Source of the DNA: Spartinivicinus ruber
GTDB lineage: Bacteria; Pseudomonadota; Gammaproteobacteria; Pseudomonadales; Zooshikellaceae
DNA: 64,000 nucleotides
Reading direction: 5' to 3'
Assembly: GCF_011009015.1 (NCBI RefSeq)
Contig: NZ_CP048878.1
Span: forward strand, 1,167,501-1,231,500
Part shown: one piece after another, positions 1-8,319 of the stretch
How positions within the stretch are numbered: the first letter of the stretch is position 1
Layout of the letters: the number at the start of each line of letters is the position of its first letter
Position numbers and translations under genes: made by a program
The notes under the pieces: model-generated
What the model was told of the DNA's origin: nothing
Databases searched by the model: none
Seen by the model: only the letters and a program-made list of their open reading frames with translations

Positions 1-227
1 CTAAACCATAGGAAATACTCGTTTAGGCTAATGAAAGTTTCTATAATTTTTTTTGTTATATACTTGATTATTAAGGGAATTATTTTTCATTTTTTTTCAG
101 TTCTCATGTGATGCTTGCTATGAAAAGGTGGTGTTAGCCCGAGTTAATAATCGGTAAGCCCTGTTTAAAAATGGGGAATTAATAAAACAAAAAAAGACAA
201 CACCCAAAACAGAAAAGGAACCGCATA

Positions 228-1694
228 ATGATGAAAAAAAAATTCCTAGCAGTAGCGGTACTTGCCGGTTTATCCGCTGGCTCTCACGCAAAAATCTATC
301 CAGATCAGTTAGTCAAAGACTCGTTAGGTGATGATGTTTGTCGCAGTGGTTATCGACCTATCGACCATTTTGAAGCCAGCACTCACCGTGATTATCTTGT
401 AGCACGGATGGGCCAATGGGAGGTTGCTGGATTAAAAGATAACTGGGTCATTATGGGGAGTGGCTATAACGGAGAAATAAAACAAGATTATCCAAATAGT
501 AATACCTGGTGCCATCCTGTTTCTGATCAAGCAAAGCTGCCAGAGTATTCGCCACGTTCAGTTGAGGAGGGTAGTGAGCTGGATGTGCAGTATAGCCTGG
601 TAAATAACTTTGGCTCTTTCGTGAGGCCCCTAAGCTACCTTGCCCATAATTTAGGTTATGCGTGGCTGAGTGGCAATAATGGGCAGTATGTCGCTGAAGA
701 TATGAATGTATGGCGTTCTGGTGATAAATGGTATATCCAGGGGAATAATAATGGCTCATGCAGTGGGTATCGCTGTGATGATAAAACCAAAATCACCATA
801 AATAACTTCGCTTACACCCTTAATGAAAAGGACTTTTGGCATGGACAAGTGGTGGAGTCTGGTAAGCAACTGGTTAAAACCCTCCATGCCACTGCAATTA
901 ACCATAACGATACACCACAACAAGTAGTGGTGGACTTGAAAGCGGATGAGTCAACTAACTGGTCAAAAACTAATACCTTTGGTTTTGCTGAGAAAGTGCA
1001 AACTGAAAATACATTTAAATGGCCATTGGTAGGCGAGACTAAGATAGCTATTTCTTTAGAGGCTAATCAAAGCTTTTCTAATACTAATGGTGGCTTAAAT
1101 AGTGAACAGGTAACTTTACAAGCACGTCCGATGCTACCAGCTCGCTCAGCAATGCCTATTAAAGTGGAGTTATACCGCTCAAGCATTTCTTATCCATACC
1201 GGTTTGGGGCTGATATCAGCTACGACGTTAACTTTAATGGCTTCCTGCGATGGAGTGGCAATGCTTGGCATACTCACCCTGATAACCGCCCTTATAAAAG
1301 TTATACCTTTACGATGGGTCGCTCAAGTGCACCTGCTAATGACATCCGTTACCAATGGAATCATCGTTATATTCCCGGCGAAGTGAAATGGTGGGACTGG
1401 AGTTGGGCCATTGAACAAAATGGTTTAAGCAGTATGCAATATGCCGCTGGTAGGAGTTTACGTCCATTTTATTCACACGTATCTGGTGACTTTTATGCGG
1501 AGTCACAATATGCAGGCACTATTGATCTTGGTAAAGCCTATAAAATTGGTGCTAAAACGCGTGTCCAACGCTCAGAGCCTTTACGAGGAGAAAATGCTGG
1601 TGGTGGTATTGAAATAATTAGCAACTTTGATGCTGAGGAGCTAAAAGCACTTGGCTTTGGGAATGCTGAGTTTACAGTTAAGCCTGTAGAGTAA
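228..1694 (+). CDS. aerA: Aerolysin-family pore-forming toxin (protoxin)
   Basis: Secreted beta-barrel pore-forming toxin. Family members bind GPI-anchored glycoproteins, are nicked near the C-terminus, and assemble into heptameric pores. The 488 residues match the length of Aeromonas proaerolysin. A signal peptide (about residues 1-21) ends in SHA before KIYPDQL. The N-terminal lobe has LGDDVCRSGYRPI, MGQWEVAGL and NWVIMGSGYNGEIK. The large lobe has GYAWLSGNN, NWSKTNTFGFAEKV, FKWPLVGET, GNAWHTHPDNRP (about residue 344) and YIPGEVKWWDWSW, all very close to aerolysin. A basic stretch at about residues 442-454 (AKTRVQRSEPLRG) sits where the activation loop lies, ahead of a C-terminal propeptide of about 35 residues. 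An AGGA site precedes ATGATG; either ATG could start. It is alone in its transcription unit and followed by a hairpin terminator. The family call is firm; the host target is unknown. Confidence 0.94.
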   Translation: MMKKKFLAVAVLAGLSAGSHAKIYPDQLVKDSLGDDVCRSGYRPIDHFEASTHRDYLVARMGQWEVAGLKDNWVIMGSGYNGEIKQDYPNSNTWCHPVSDQAKLPEYSPRSVEEGSELDVQYSLVNNFGSFVRPLSYLAHNLGYAWLSGNNGQYVAEDMNVWRSGDKWYIQGNNNGSCSGYRCDDKTKITINNFAYTLNEKDFWHGQVVESGKQLVKTLHATAINHNDTPQQVVVDLKADESTNWSKTNTFGFAEKVQTENTFKWPLVGETKIAISLEANQSFSNTNGGLNSEQVTLQARPMLPARSAMPIKVELYRSSISYPYRFGADISYDVNFNGFLRWSGNAWHTHPDNRPYKSYTFTMGRSSAPANDIRYQWNHRYIPGEVKWWDWSWAIEQNGLSSMQYAAGRSLRPFYSHVSGDFYAESQYAGTIDLGKAYKIGAKTRVQRSEPLRGENAGGGIEIISNFDAEELKALGFGNAEFTVKPVE

Positions 1695-1732
1695 ACTCAA
1701 ATCTTTGGAAAAGAGGCCTTCTGATCACTAAT

Positions 1733-1770
1733 AAAGAAAAAGCGGTGGAAAACACTCACCGTTTTTCTTT
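1733..1770 (+). terminator. Hairpin terminator after the aerolysin gene
   Basis: AAAGAAAAAGCGGTG pairs with CACCGTTTTTCTTT around a short loop, with one bulged G. The T-run in the right arm and A-run in the left arm let it act on either strand. Confidence 0.75.
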
Positions 1771-1946
1771 ATTGAGAATGACCTAGACCTACATGGCGCT
1801 TCGGCTTGATGCGTATGGACCACTACACTAGCCTTGTAATAATCCAGAAACCAACTATAAACATATAAGGCCGCTGCTGTTAAGCAACCTTAATACTTGC
1901 TTTTTAGTCAGTATCTCTGGCAGCAGCTGGCTTTAGTAATTAATTG

Positions 1947-2141
1947 CTAGTCCACTACACGAACATTGACAGCACATGGGCCTTTCTTACCTTGGCCTAC
2001 TTCAAACTCTACTTTGTCGCCATCTTGCGGCTCTGGCCCTTTAATTTCTGACATATGAAAGAATAGGTCTTTGCCTTCGCTTGGGGTGATAAAACCAAAG
2101 CCTTTGGTTGAATCAAAAAACTTAACTCTGCCTGTGCTCAT
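1947..2141 (-). CDS. Cold-shock domain protein (CspA family)
   Basis: Single-domain nucleic-acid-binding protein of 64 residues, expected to act as an RNA chaperone. RNP1 is KGFGFI (about residues 13-18) and RNP2-like DLFFHMSEI follows. The start MSTGRVKFFD is usual for the family, and AAGAGA lies just upstream of the ATG. The second motif has FF where many CspA proteins have VFVH. It is monocistronic. The AT-rich 240 bp upstream could hold the long 5' UTR typical of csp genes, but I see no defined element. Confidence 0.93.
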   Translation of the reverse strand: MSTGRVKFFDSTKGFGFITPSEGKDLFFHMSEIKGPEPQDGDKVEFEVGQGKKGPCAVNVRVVD

Positions 2142-2382
2142 TATTTTCTCTTAATTGGTGTTAGTGTAGGTAAATTTATAAGGGGGAATTCATAATAAAT
2201 CAAATGTATTCAACAATAGTTAACAAAATATTCAAGCATTTTCAAATGCTATCTAACCGACAGCAGCGCAAAGCTGAACTGAAACAAGTCATTCACCAAA
2301 AGTAGTTAGACAAGATTCAACAAGCTAATATCAGCTTTGTAGAGCTTGACTCATAAAGTATAAAACTTATTAGTTAGTATTT

Positions 2383-2862
2383 TTACTTTAAATGATTTAA
2401 CGGTAAAGCTGTTTTATTAACCACCTGCTGTAGTACGAAACTTGAGTGTACGCCTGTAACTCCCTTTATGCGAGTGAGCTTGCCCAACAAAAAAGACTGA
2501 TAGTAGTTCATGTCAGGTACGATTACTTTTAACTGATAGTCAGCCGCTTGACCGGTGATAAGTAAGCACTCTAATACTTCGGGTAGCTCGCGGATACTGT
2601 CTTCAAACTGCTTAAAACGGTCAGGCGTATGACGGTCCATAGAGATTTGAATAAGTGCAATTAACTTCAGATCAAGCTTTTCTGCATCCAGCAGAGTGAC
2701 ATGTTGTTTGATAATACCAGATTCTTCTAACTGCTTTACTCGACGTGAGCATGGGGAGGGGGAAAGCCCCACTTGTTCTGCCAGTTCTAGGTTACTGATT
2801 CGACCATCTTGTTGCATGGCCTCTAAAATACGTCTATCAGTACGATCTAATGATGCTGTCAT
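2383..2862 (-). CDS. Lrp/AsnC-family transcriptional regulator
   Basis: Leucine-responsive-type regulator of 159 residues. The N-terminal winged HTH (about residues 5-60: LDRTDRRILEAMQQDGR, LAEQVGLSPSPCSRRVKQLE) is followed by an alpha/beta ligand-binding (RAM) domain (about 65-150: EVLECLLITGQADYQLKV type). Family proteins bind DNA as octamers and sense amino acids. It is transcribed divergently from leuA with 352 bp between the starts, so control of leuA in response to leucine is plausible but inferred. A C-terminal tail of about 10 residues follows the RAM domain. Confidence 0.9.
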   Translation of the reverse strand: MTASLDRTDRRILEAMQQDGRISNLELAEQVGLSPSPCSRRVKQLEESGIIKQHVTLLDAEKLDLKLIALIQISMDRHTPDRFKQFEDSIRELPEVLECLLITGQAADYQLKVIVPDMNYYQSFLLGKLTRIKGVTGVHSSFVLQQVVNKTALPLNHLK

Positions 2863-3214
2863 GCTAATGCCTGGTTTTAATAAGGTGAATTATGCTAATA
2901 AAATCATATATATTGGTTAACTATTGCTGAAATGGGTTTTAATTGAGGATATTTGCAATCATTCACCCTTGCAAGTGAATTATACTATTCATCGTCAAGA
3001 GGTGAGCTAACCCATGGTAAGCCCACTCCACCCACAAGGTGTCCCCAGTCTTAGTCAAAGCAAATGACATAGCCCAAAAGGTAGACGAGCTTAGTTTAAG
3101 TACCCCAAAAGGGAATGATGACGTAAGCAAAAGCAGCAGATAACAGATGCGGCACACATTAGTTGAAGTGGGTCGCATTGCACCATTAATAGGGTAATCA
3201 CTTGGTTTATAATC
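2863..3214. other. Divergent promoter region between Lrp-type regulator and leuA
   Basis: 352 bp with no credible gene. The half next to the regulator is AT-rich. The half next to leuA (about 2998-3200) is noticeably richer in C, with runs such as CCCACTCCACCC and TACCCCAAAAGGG, which would suit a structured 5' leader. A 17-codon ORF at 3014 has only two leucine codons, so it is not a classical leu leader peptide. Confidence 0.4.
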
Positions 3215-4888
3215 ATGGCATTCGATCACACAAAATATAGCCCCTACCATCCTATCAATAAAACAGACAGACGCTGGCCGAATGCTACTATTGAGCATAG
3301 CCCAATCTGGTGTTCTGTTGATCTCCGGGACGGTAACCAGGCATTGATTGATCCCATGACGGTTGAGCAAAAAGACCAACTATTTAGCTTATTGGTTGAA
3401 GTAGGATTTAAAGAAATAGAAGTAGGGTTTCCTGCTGCTAGCCAGACAGACTTTGACTTTGTTCGAGGCTTGATTGAGCAAAATAAAATACCTGATGATG
3501 TTACTATTCAAGTTTTAACCCAGGCTAGGAGTGACTTGATTGAAAGAACATTCGAGTCCCTAAAAGGTGTTAAACAAGCCGTTGTGCATTTATATAATTC
3601 CACATCACCAACTCAGCGAGAAAAAGTATTTAAGTTAGATAAACAAGGCATTGTGAAAATTGCTGTTAATGGTGCAAACACGGTTAAGTCGCTAGCAGCC
3701 AACTACCCAGAAACAAATTGGACATTTCAATATTCACCAGAAAGTTTCAGTGCTACTGAACCAGAGTTTGCAGTGGAAATTTGTAATGCTGTGTTGGCTG
3801 CATGGCAACCAACCCCTGAACAGCCAGCCATAATCAATCTACCCTCCACAGTGGAAATGACCACACCTAATGTATTTGCTGATCAAATTGAATATATGCA
3901 CGAGAATTTTGCTTATCGTGATTCGGTCATCTTAAGTGTGCATACCCATAATGATCGTGGTTGTGCCGTAGCAGCTGCAGAGCTTGCAGTATTGGCAGGT
4001 GCACAACGGGTAGAAGGTACTTTATTAGGCAATGGTGAGCGTACTGGCAATATGGATATTGTCACTATGGCAATGAATTTATATAGTCAGGGTATTGATC
4101 CAACTTTAGATTTAAGTGGTGTCAGTAAAATTGTGCAAACAGTACAGGAGTGCACGCAACTACCAGTACACCCTCGCCACCCTTATGTGGGTGAGCTGGT
4201 TTATACCGCATTTTCTGGTAGCCATCAGGATGCTATTAAAAAGTGTCTGCAAGTACAGACAGAAAATGATCACTGGGATGTAGCCTACTTACCCATTGAT
4301 CCTACTGATGTAGGTCGTAGCTATCAAGAAGTGGTTAGAATTAATAGTCAGTCAGGTAAAGGTGGTGTTGCTTTTGTCTTGGAACAAAGCTATGGCCTGA
4401 AATTACCCCGTTGGATGCAAATTGCATTAAGCAAAGTAGTGCAGCAAAAAGCAGAAGGGATTGGTAAAGAAGTATCTGTAGATGAAATCTATAGTGTATT
4501 TGCAGAAACTTTTGTTCATAATGCTGGCAAAATATTGAGTTATGATATTCACCAACAACACGACAAGCAGCGTTTAGATGCTACCATTGAAACACCTAAT
4601 GGCGTAACTACCATTGTGGGTATTGGTAATGGACCACTAGAAGCATTTTTAAATGCGCTAATGGCCCATGACAGTGTTAGCTATGAAATTAGCGATTATC
4701 AAGAACATGCTATCGGAGCTGGTAGTAAAGCTGATGCAGCTGCTTATATTGCGATTAAATATGATGACAGTAATGGCTATGGTGTAGCTATTCAGCAAGA
4801 TAGTGTACTGGCATCATTGCAAGCTTGTTATAACGCGGTAGTCCAGGTTAAACAGGCACAGGATGGGCAGCAGCTGCAAGCAAGTTGA
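3215..4888 (+). CDS. leuA: 2-isopropylmalate synthase, long form
   Basis: Catalyses acetyl-CoA + 2-oxoisovalerate to 2-isopropylmalate, the first committed step of leucine synthesis. The 557 residues fit the long LeuA type, with a TIM-barrel HMGL-like domain (about 30-320) and a C-terminal LeuA dimer/regulatory domain (about 430-545). Visible motifs are CSVDLRDGNQALIDPM at the start of the barrel, SVHTHNDRGCAVAA (metal-binding HTHND) and GTLLGNGERTGN. The C-terminal domain supplies leucine feedback inhibition in this family. The start ATGGCATTCGATC gives the standard MAFDHxKY N-terminus although the ribosome site is weak (TAGGG). It stands alone, without leuBCD beside it. Confidence 0.96.
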   Translation: MAFDHTKYSPYHPINKTDRRWPNATIEHSPIWCSVDLRDGNQALIDPMTVEQKDQLFSLLVEVGFKEIEVGFPAASQTDFDFVRGLIEQNKIPDDVTIQVLTQARSDLIERTFESLKGVKQAVVHLYNSTSPTQREKVFKLDKQGIVKIAVNGANTVKSLAANYPETNWTFQYSPESFSATEPEFAVEICNAVLAAWQPTPEQPAIINLPSTVEMTTPNVFADQIEYMHENFAYRDSVILSVHTHNDRGCAVAAAELAVLAGAQRVEGTLLGNGERTGNMDIVTMAMNLYSQGIDPTLDLSGVSKIVQTVQECTQLPVHPRHPYVGELVYTAFSGSHQDAIKKCLQVQTENDHWDVAYLPIDPTDVGRSYQEVVRINSQSGKGGVAFVLEQSYGLKLPRWMQIALSKVVQQKAEGIGKEVSVDEIYSVFAETFVHNAGKILSYDIHQQHDKQRLDATIETPNGVTTIVGIGNGPLEAFLNALMAHDSVSYEISDYQEHAIGAGSKADAAAYIAIKYDDSNGYGVAIQQDSVLASLQACYNAVVQVKQAQDGQQLQAS

Positions 4889-4930
4889 TGAATAGCAGCC
4901 ATGGATGGTTGTTCAAATTTATATACGTTA

Positions 4931-5539
4931 CTATTTTTTTAATTGATATGTGATTTTTCTAGCTAATACATCCTGGGTGTAAAACTCATAGTCCACTGTC
5001 AGGTGTGAACCATGGATAGCAAAACGTCTGAAGGTTTCTTTTCTTAAACCATGTATTCTTATTTTTTGGACGAATTCTACTGTATTTGAAGAGAGTTTAT
5101 TGATTTCAACATTACCCGCATTGTTATTTGTTTCAATTCGTAAATAGTCTTTACTGCTGTAGAGCTTGAAATACTCTTGTATTGACTCCCCTTTGGTTTG
5201 TTCATCTAATGTTGAATTAATTTCTATATCCCCCTGGGAAAATTCTCTAACTCTAAAATCTACAATATAATTTGATTGTTCTTTTTTAGGTGAGTTTTCG
5301 GTGCCAAAGCATTCGATTTCTTTCGCTGTGCCTCGCCAATTACCCTCAAGGTTTTCAAACAGTAATGATATTTTTTTCTGATAAAATTTTGATAGTTTGG
5401 ATGCTGTAACTGGTGTGAAAGTTTTTTTACCCTGTTGGCTGCTTGGTGAGGGGGTAAAGCAATCTAAGGCAAAGCCTGGTGGTAGCCAGATTAGGAGTGC
5501 TGTTATTAGTGCATGGCATTTGCGGGTTGGCGATAACAT
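4931..5539 (-). CDS. Secreted protein of unknown function
   Basis: 202 residues, not recognised. A hydrophobic segment at about residues 9-24 (LITALLIWLPPGFA) followed by LDCF looks like a cleavable signal peptide. The mature part is mixed alpha/beta with only two cysteines, many Lys/Glu, and strand-like alternating stretches (DYLRIETNNNAGNVEIN, HLTVDYEFYTQDV) that suggest a small beta-rich, lipocalin- or THAP4-like fold; this is a guess from texture. It converges with leuA across 42 bp. Confidence 0.6.
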   Translation of the reverse strand: MLSPTRKCHALITALLIWLPPGFALDCFTPSPSSQQGKKTFTPVTASKLSKFYQKKISLLFENLEGNWRGTAKEIECFGTENSPKKEQSNYIVDFRVREFSQGDIEINSTLDEQTKGESIQEYFKLYSSKDYLRIETNNNAGNVEINKLSSNTVEFVQKIRIHGLRKETFRRFAIHGSHLTVDYEFYTQDVLARKITYQLKK

Positions 5540-5994
5540 TCCATTTAAATCTTGGTCTGCTTTTAATAATAAAAGATATAAATGTAATCCTTAGTATAGT
5601 GTAGTTGATTAGATGGCTATAATCAATGAGGCAGTTTACAGACCAAAGTAATACAATAGTCAAAGGTTTGTATACCAGCCGCGAATCATTTCTATGTTTT
5701 GTTATCATCGTTTCTAATCATCTATTTATATAGGCTCATGAGACTTCATCACTTGATGACCTCACCTAAAAGCCCTTCGTATTGGGTATATAAGCAGGAT
5801 TATTGAAAATAAAGTTATAGAGAATGAGTTTTTTGGAGGAGCTAACATAGTGTAAACAAGTTTTGTTTATGGAGAATGAAATCTTGTAAATTGAGAATAT
5901 TAACTGCTTGTAGTTTTCTTTACAATTCTGTGAGCCTTTAACTGCATCATTTAAGGGCTGAAGTTGGGTGGTACTAACATATTGTGGGAATAGT
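5540..5994. other. Intergenic region upstream of the MFS gene
   Basis: About 450 AT-rich bases between a divergent gene pair. A short imperfect inverted repeat around 5738-5766 (GACTTCATCACTTGATGACCTC) is the only local structure. No RNA gene or clear operator was identified. Confidence 0.35.
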
Positions 5995-7185
5995 ATGGAA
6001 AAGTATAAAGCAGAACTAAGTTCTAGCCTTATTTTTATTATAGTTGTAGCAGTTGCTGCAACGGCAGCAAATAATTACTACAATCAGCCTTTGTTACCAA
6101 GTATTGCAGATAGTTTTGGTATATCATTCGATTTGGTTGGTTATGTGCCAGCTGCAACACAACTAGGTTATGCGCTTGCCTTATTTTTTATATCTCCATT
6201 AGGAGATAAACTTAATAGAAAGGTATTAATTCGGTTCCTTTCTATAGGGCTTGTTTTATCGTTGTTTTTAGCGAGTATTGCGGTAAATATTTATATGTTA
6301 ATATTGGCAAGCCTATTAATTGGTATATTTGCTAATATTACTCAACAACTAATTCCATTAGCAGCAAGTTTATCCAATAAAAGCTCAAGAGGACGTATAA
6401 TTGGAATTGTCATGACTGGGTTAACCATTGGATTATTATGCTCAAGAACCATAAGTGGTTTTGTTGGTGAACACTTTGGTTGGCGTACCATGTTTTTGGT
6501 TGCTGCAGCGATTGCTGCAGTTATTGGGGGAATATTAGCCTGGCGGTTGCCTGCAACCCAACCGAGTACAAATGAGCGATATGCAGAGTTGATTAAGTCA
6601 ATGTTGCGTTTATTTAATCAGCTACCTGAGTTAAGGCAAGCAGCAGTGCTTGGGGCTTTGTGGTTTGCCGCGTTTAATAGTCTTTGGGCCACGTTGGCAA
6701 TGCATGTTACCTCTGAGCCCTTTTTGCTGAGCACTCAGCAGGCTGGTTTATTTGGTTTGGTAGGTTTGGCTGGTGCTGTTGGGGCGAGACGAGCAGGAAT
6801 CATGGCCGACCGCTATGGTACAAATCCCGTGATTTCGTTAGCGTTATTAATGATACTATCAGCATTTGTTTGCTTATACATTTCAAAATCAAGCATCATT
6901 GGTTTAGTTATAGGCGTTATTATGCTGGATTTAGGCGTATTTGTGGCTCAGATCCCCAACCAAGCTAGAGTTTTTTCGCTTAATCCTGAGGCTCGAAGCA
7001 GAATTAATGGAATGTATATGCTGGTCTACTATTTAGCGGGTGCTTTAGGTTCTTATTTAGGAGCTGCTGCCTATGCTTATGGTGGCTGGACATGGAGCTG
7101 TTGGGTTGGGCTTGTTTGTATAGTGCTTGGTATCTCAGTTCATTTTAAGCAACAAAAAATGTCACTAAGTCTATCTGGTTTGTAA
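5995..7185 (+). CDS. MFS transporter (drug/metabolite efflux type, 12 TM)
   Basis: Inner-membrane secondary transporter of about 396 residues. It has the N-terminal NNYYNQPLLPSIADSFG motif common in YnfM/arabinose-efflux-like DHA1 carriers, then a motif-A-like loop SPLGDKLNRKVLIRF between TM2 and TM3, a second such loop (GIMADRYGTNPV) in the C-terminal half, and about 12 hydrophobic segments. I place the start at the ATG at 5995 (MEKYKAELSS) rather than the GTG at 5968 because the charged N-terminus then leads straight into TM1; neither has a strong ribosome site. The AraC-type regulator follows 130 bp downstream on the same strand. The substrate is unknown. Confidence 0.88.
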   Translation: MEKYKAELSSSLIFIIVVAVAATAANNYYNQPLLPSIADSFGISFDLVGYVPAATQLGYALALFFISPLGDKLNRKVLIRFLSIGLVLSLFLASIAVNIYMLILASLLIGIFANITQQLIPLAASLSNKSSRGRIIGIVMTGLTIGLLCSRTISGFVGEHFGWRTMFLVAAAIAAVIGGILAWRLPATQPSTNERYAELIKSMLRLFNQLPELRQAAVLGALWFAAFNSLWATLAMHVTSEPFLLSTQQAGLFGLVGLAGAVGARRAGIMADRYGTNPVISLALLMILSAFVCLYISKSSIIGLVIGVIMLDLGVFVAQIPNQARVFSLNPEARSRINGMYMLVYYLAGALGSYLGAAAYAYGGWTWSCWVGLVCIVLGISVHFKQQKMSLSLSGL

Positions 7186-7315
7186 AAACGTCCTTTGCGC
7201 TACTATTTTTAATATAAAGACAGCTAGTTGTACTTCTGATTGAATTTTAATGCTGTATGTATTGTTTATGATATTTTCAACTATTATTTTAGCTGTAAGT
7301 AGATAAGGTTATCTG

Positions 7316-8212
7316 ATGGTTGTCGCTTCATCTCCCCTTAATGATTTATTGTCTGTTTTTTCAATGCATGCATTTGTAGTAAAAAACCTGCATACTTGTG
7401 ATGGTTTACTATTGTCTCCACCTTCTAGAAACTATGGTAGAACATCCTTTCACTTGGTATCAGAGGGGATTTGTAACTTAGAAATAACCGGTAAGAAGAG
7501 TCTTCAACTGAAGGCTGGTGACTTGGTGCTATTTCCAAGGCAAATGCCGCATAAACTTTATGATGTAGAAAAAAATAATGCTTCCAATAAAGCAGGTGCT
7601 TTGTGTGCCTATTTATCATTTGATAATCCTCAAGTGAATAGCTTTCTGGACGTATTACCTGATATTGTGTTAGTTCCTTATATAGAAAAAACCAAATCTT
7701 GGATAGACCCTTTATTGAAGTTAATCATTATTGAAAGCGATTCCCCAGAATTGCCTTTAATAATTAATAAACTTTCTGAGATTCTTTTCGTCAGGATATT
7801 AAAATACTATATTGATAACCATCAGTCGCTGGGGATATTGGACTTGTATACCGATTCATTAACCTCAAAAGCTTTATCTGCAATACATAAAGATATTGCG
7901 AAAAACTGGCAGCTCGAAGAGCTGGCAGGTTTATGTTCAGTATCAAGAACCACATTAGCAAATAGGTTTAAAAAACTATCAGGTATGTCACCCATGGAGT
8001 ATTTAGTCTGGTGGCGTATGCAAACAGCCTGGAAAAAACTAAAAAATAGGGAGGCAGTTATTGAAGTGGCTGAAACCGTTGGCTATCAATCTGTATCTGC
8101 CTTTAGTAAAAACTTTAAAAAAATTTTTGGTGTTGGGCCTGGAGAAGTCAGAAGACAACACTTTGCTGAGTTTGATCCGACTAAAGTTGAAAATAATCAA
8201 AAAAATACTTGA
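7316..8212 (+). CDS. AraC-family transcriptional regulator with cupin sensor domain
   Basis: 298 residues. The N-terminal half is a cupin-like ligand-binding domain (about residues 15-130, with KSLQLKAGDLVLFPRQMPHKL). The C-terminal double HTH (about 195-285) has WQLEELAGLCSVSRTTLANRFKKLSG and VAETVGYQSVSAFSKNFKKIFGVGPGEVRR. Regulators of this cupin type often control an adjacent MFS transporter, and here the MFS gene is immediately upstream. AAGG eight bases before the ATG supports the start. A perfect palindrome follows the stop codon. Confidence 0.9.
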   Translation: MVVASSPLNDLLSVFSMHAFVVKNLHTCDGLLLSPPSRNYGRTSFHLVSEGICNLEITGKKSLQLKAGDLVLFPRQMPHKLYDVEKNNASNKAGALCAYLSFDNPQVNSFLDVLPDIVLVPYIEKTKSWIDPLLKLIIIESDSPELPLIINKLSEILFVRILKYYIDNHQSLGILDLYTDSLTSKALSAIHKDIAKNWQLEELAGLCSVSRTTLANRFKKLSGMSPMEYLVWWRMQTAWKKLKNREAVIEVAETVGYQSVSAFSKNFKKIFGVGPGEVRRQHFAEFDPTKVENNQKNT

Positions 8213-8274
8213 GCTCCCTCATCCAGTCTGATTATTGTTGTTATTCATAGGGTTGAAACTTCATATAATTCATA

Positions 8275-8308
8275 TCCCTCAAACCATGAAATACCATGGT
8301 TTGAGGGA
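8275..8308. terminator. Perfect inverted repeat between convergent genes
   Basis: 14-bp perfect arms (TCCCTCAAACCATG and its complement) around a 6-base loop, between the AraC gene and the convergent subtilase relic. No strong T-tract follows on either strand, so termination is likely but not certain. Confidence 0.6.
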
Positions 8309-8319
8309 AAATGAAAAAA

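Noticed and set aside
3014-3067. 17-codon ORF upstream of leuA as a leader peptide
   Set aside because: Only two leucine codons, not clustered, and no obvious attenuator pairing.
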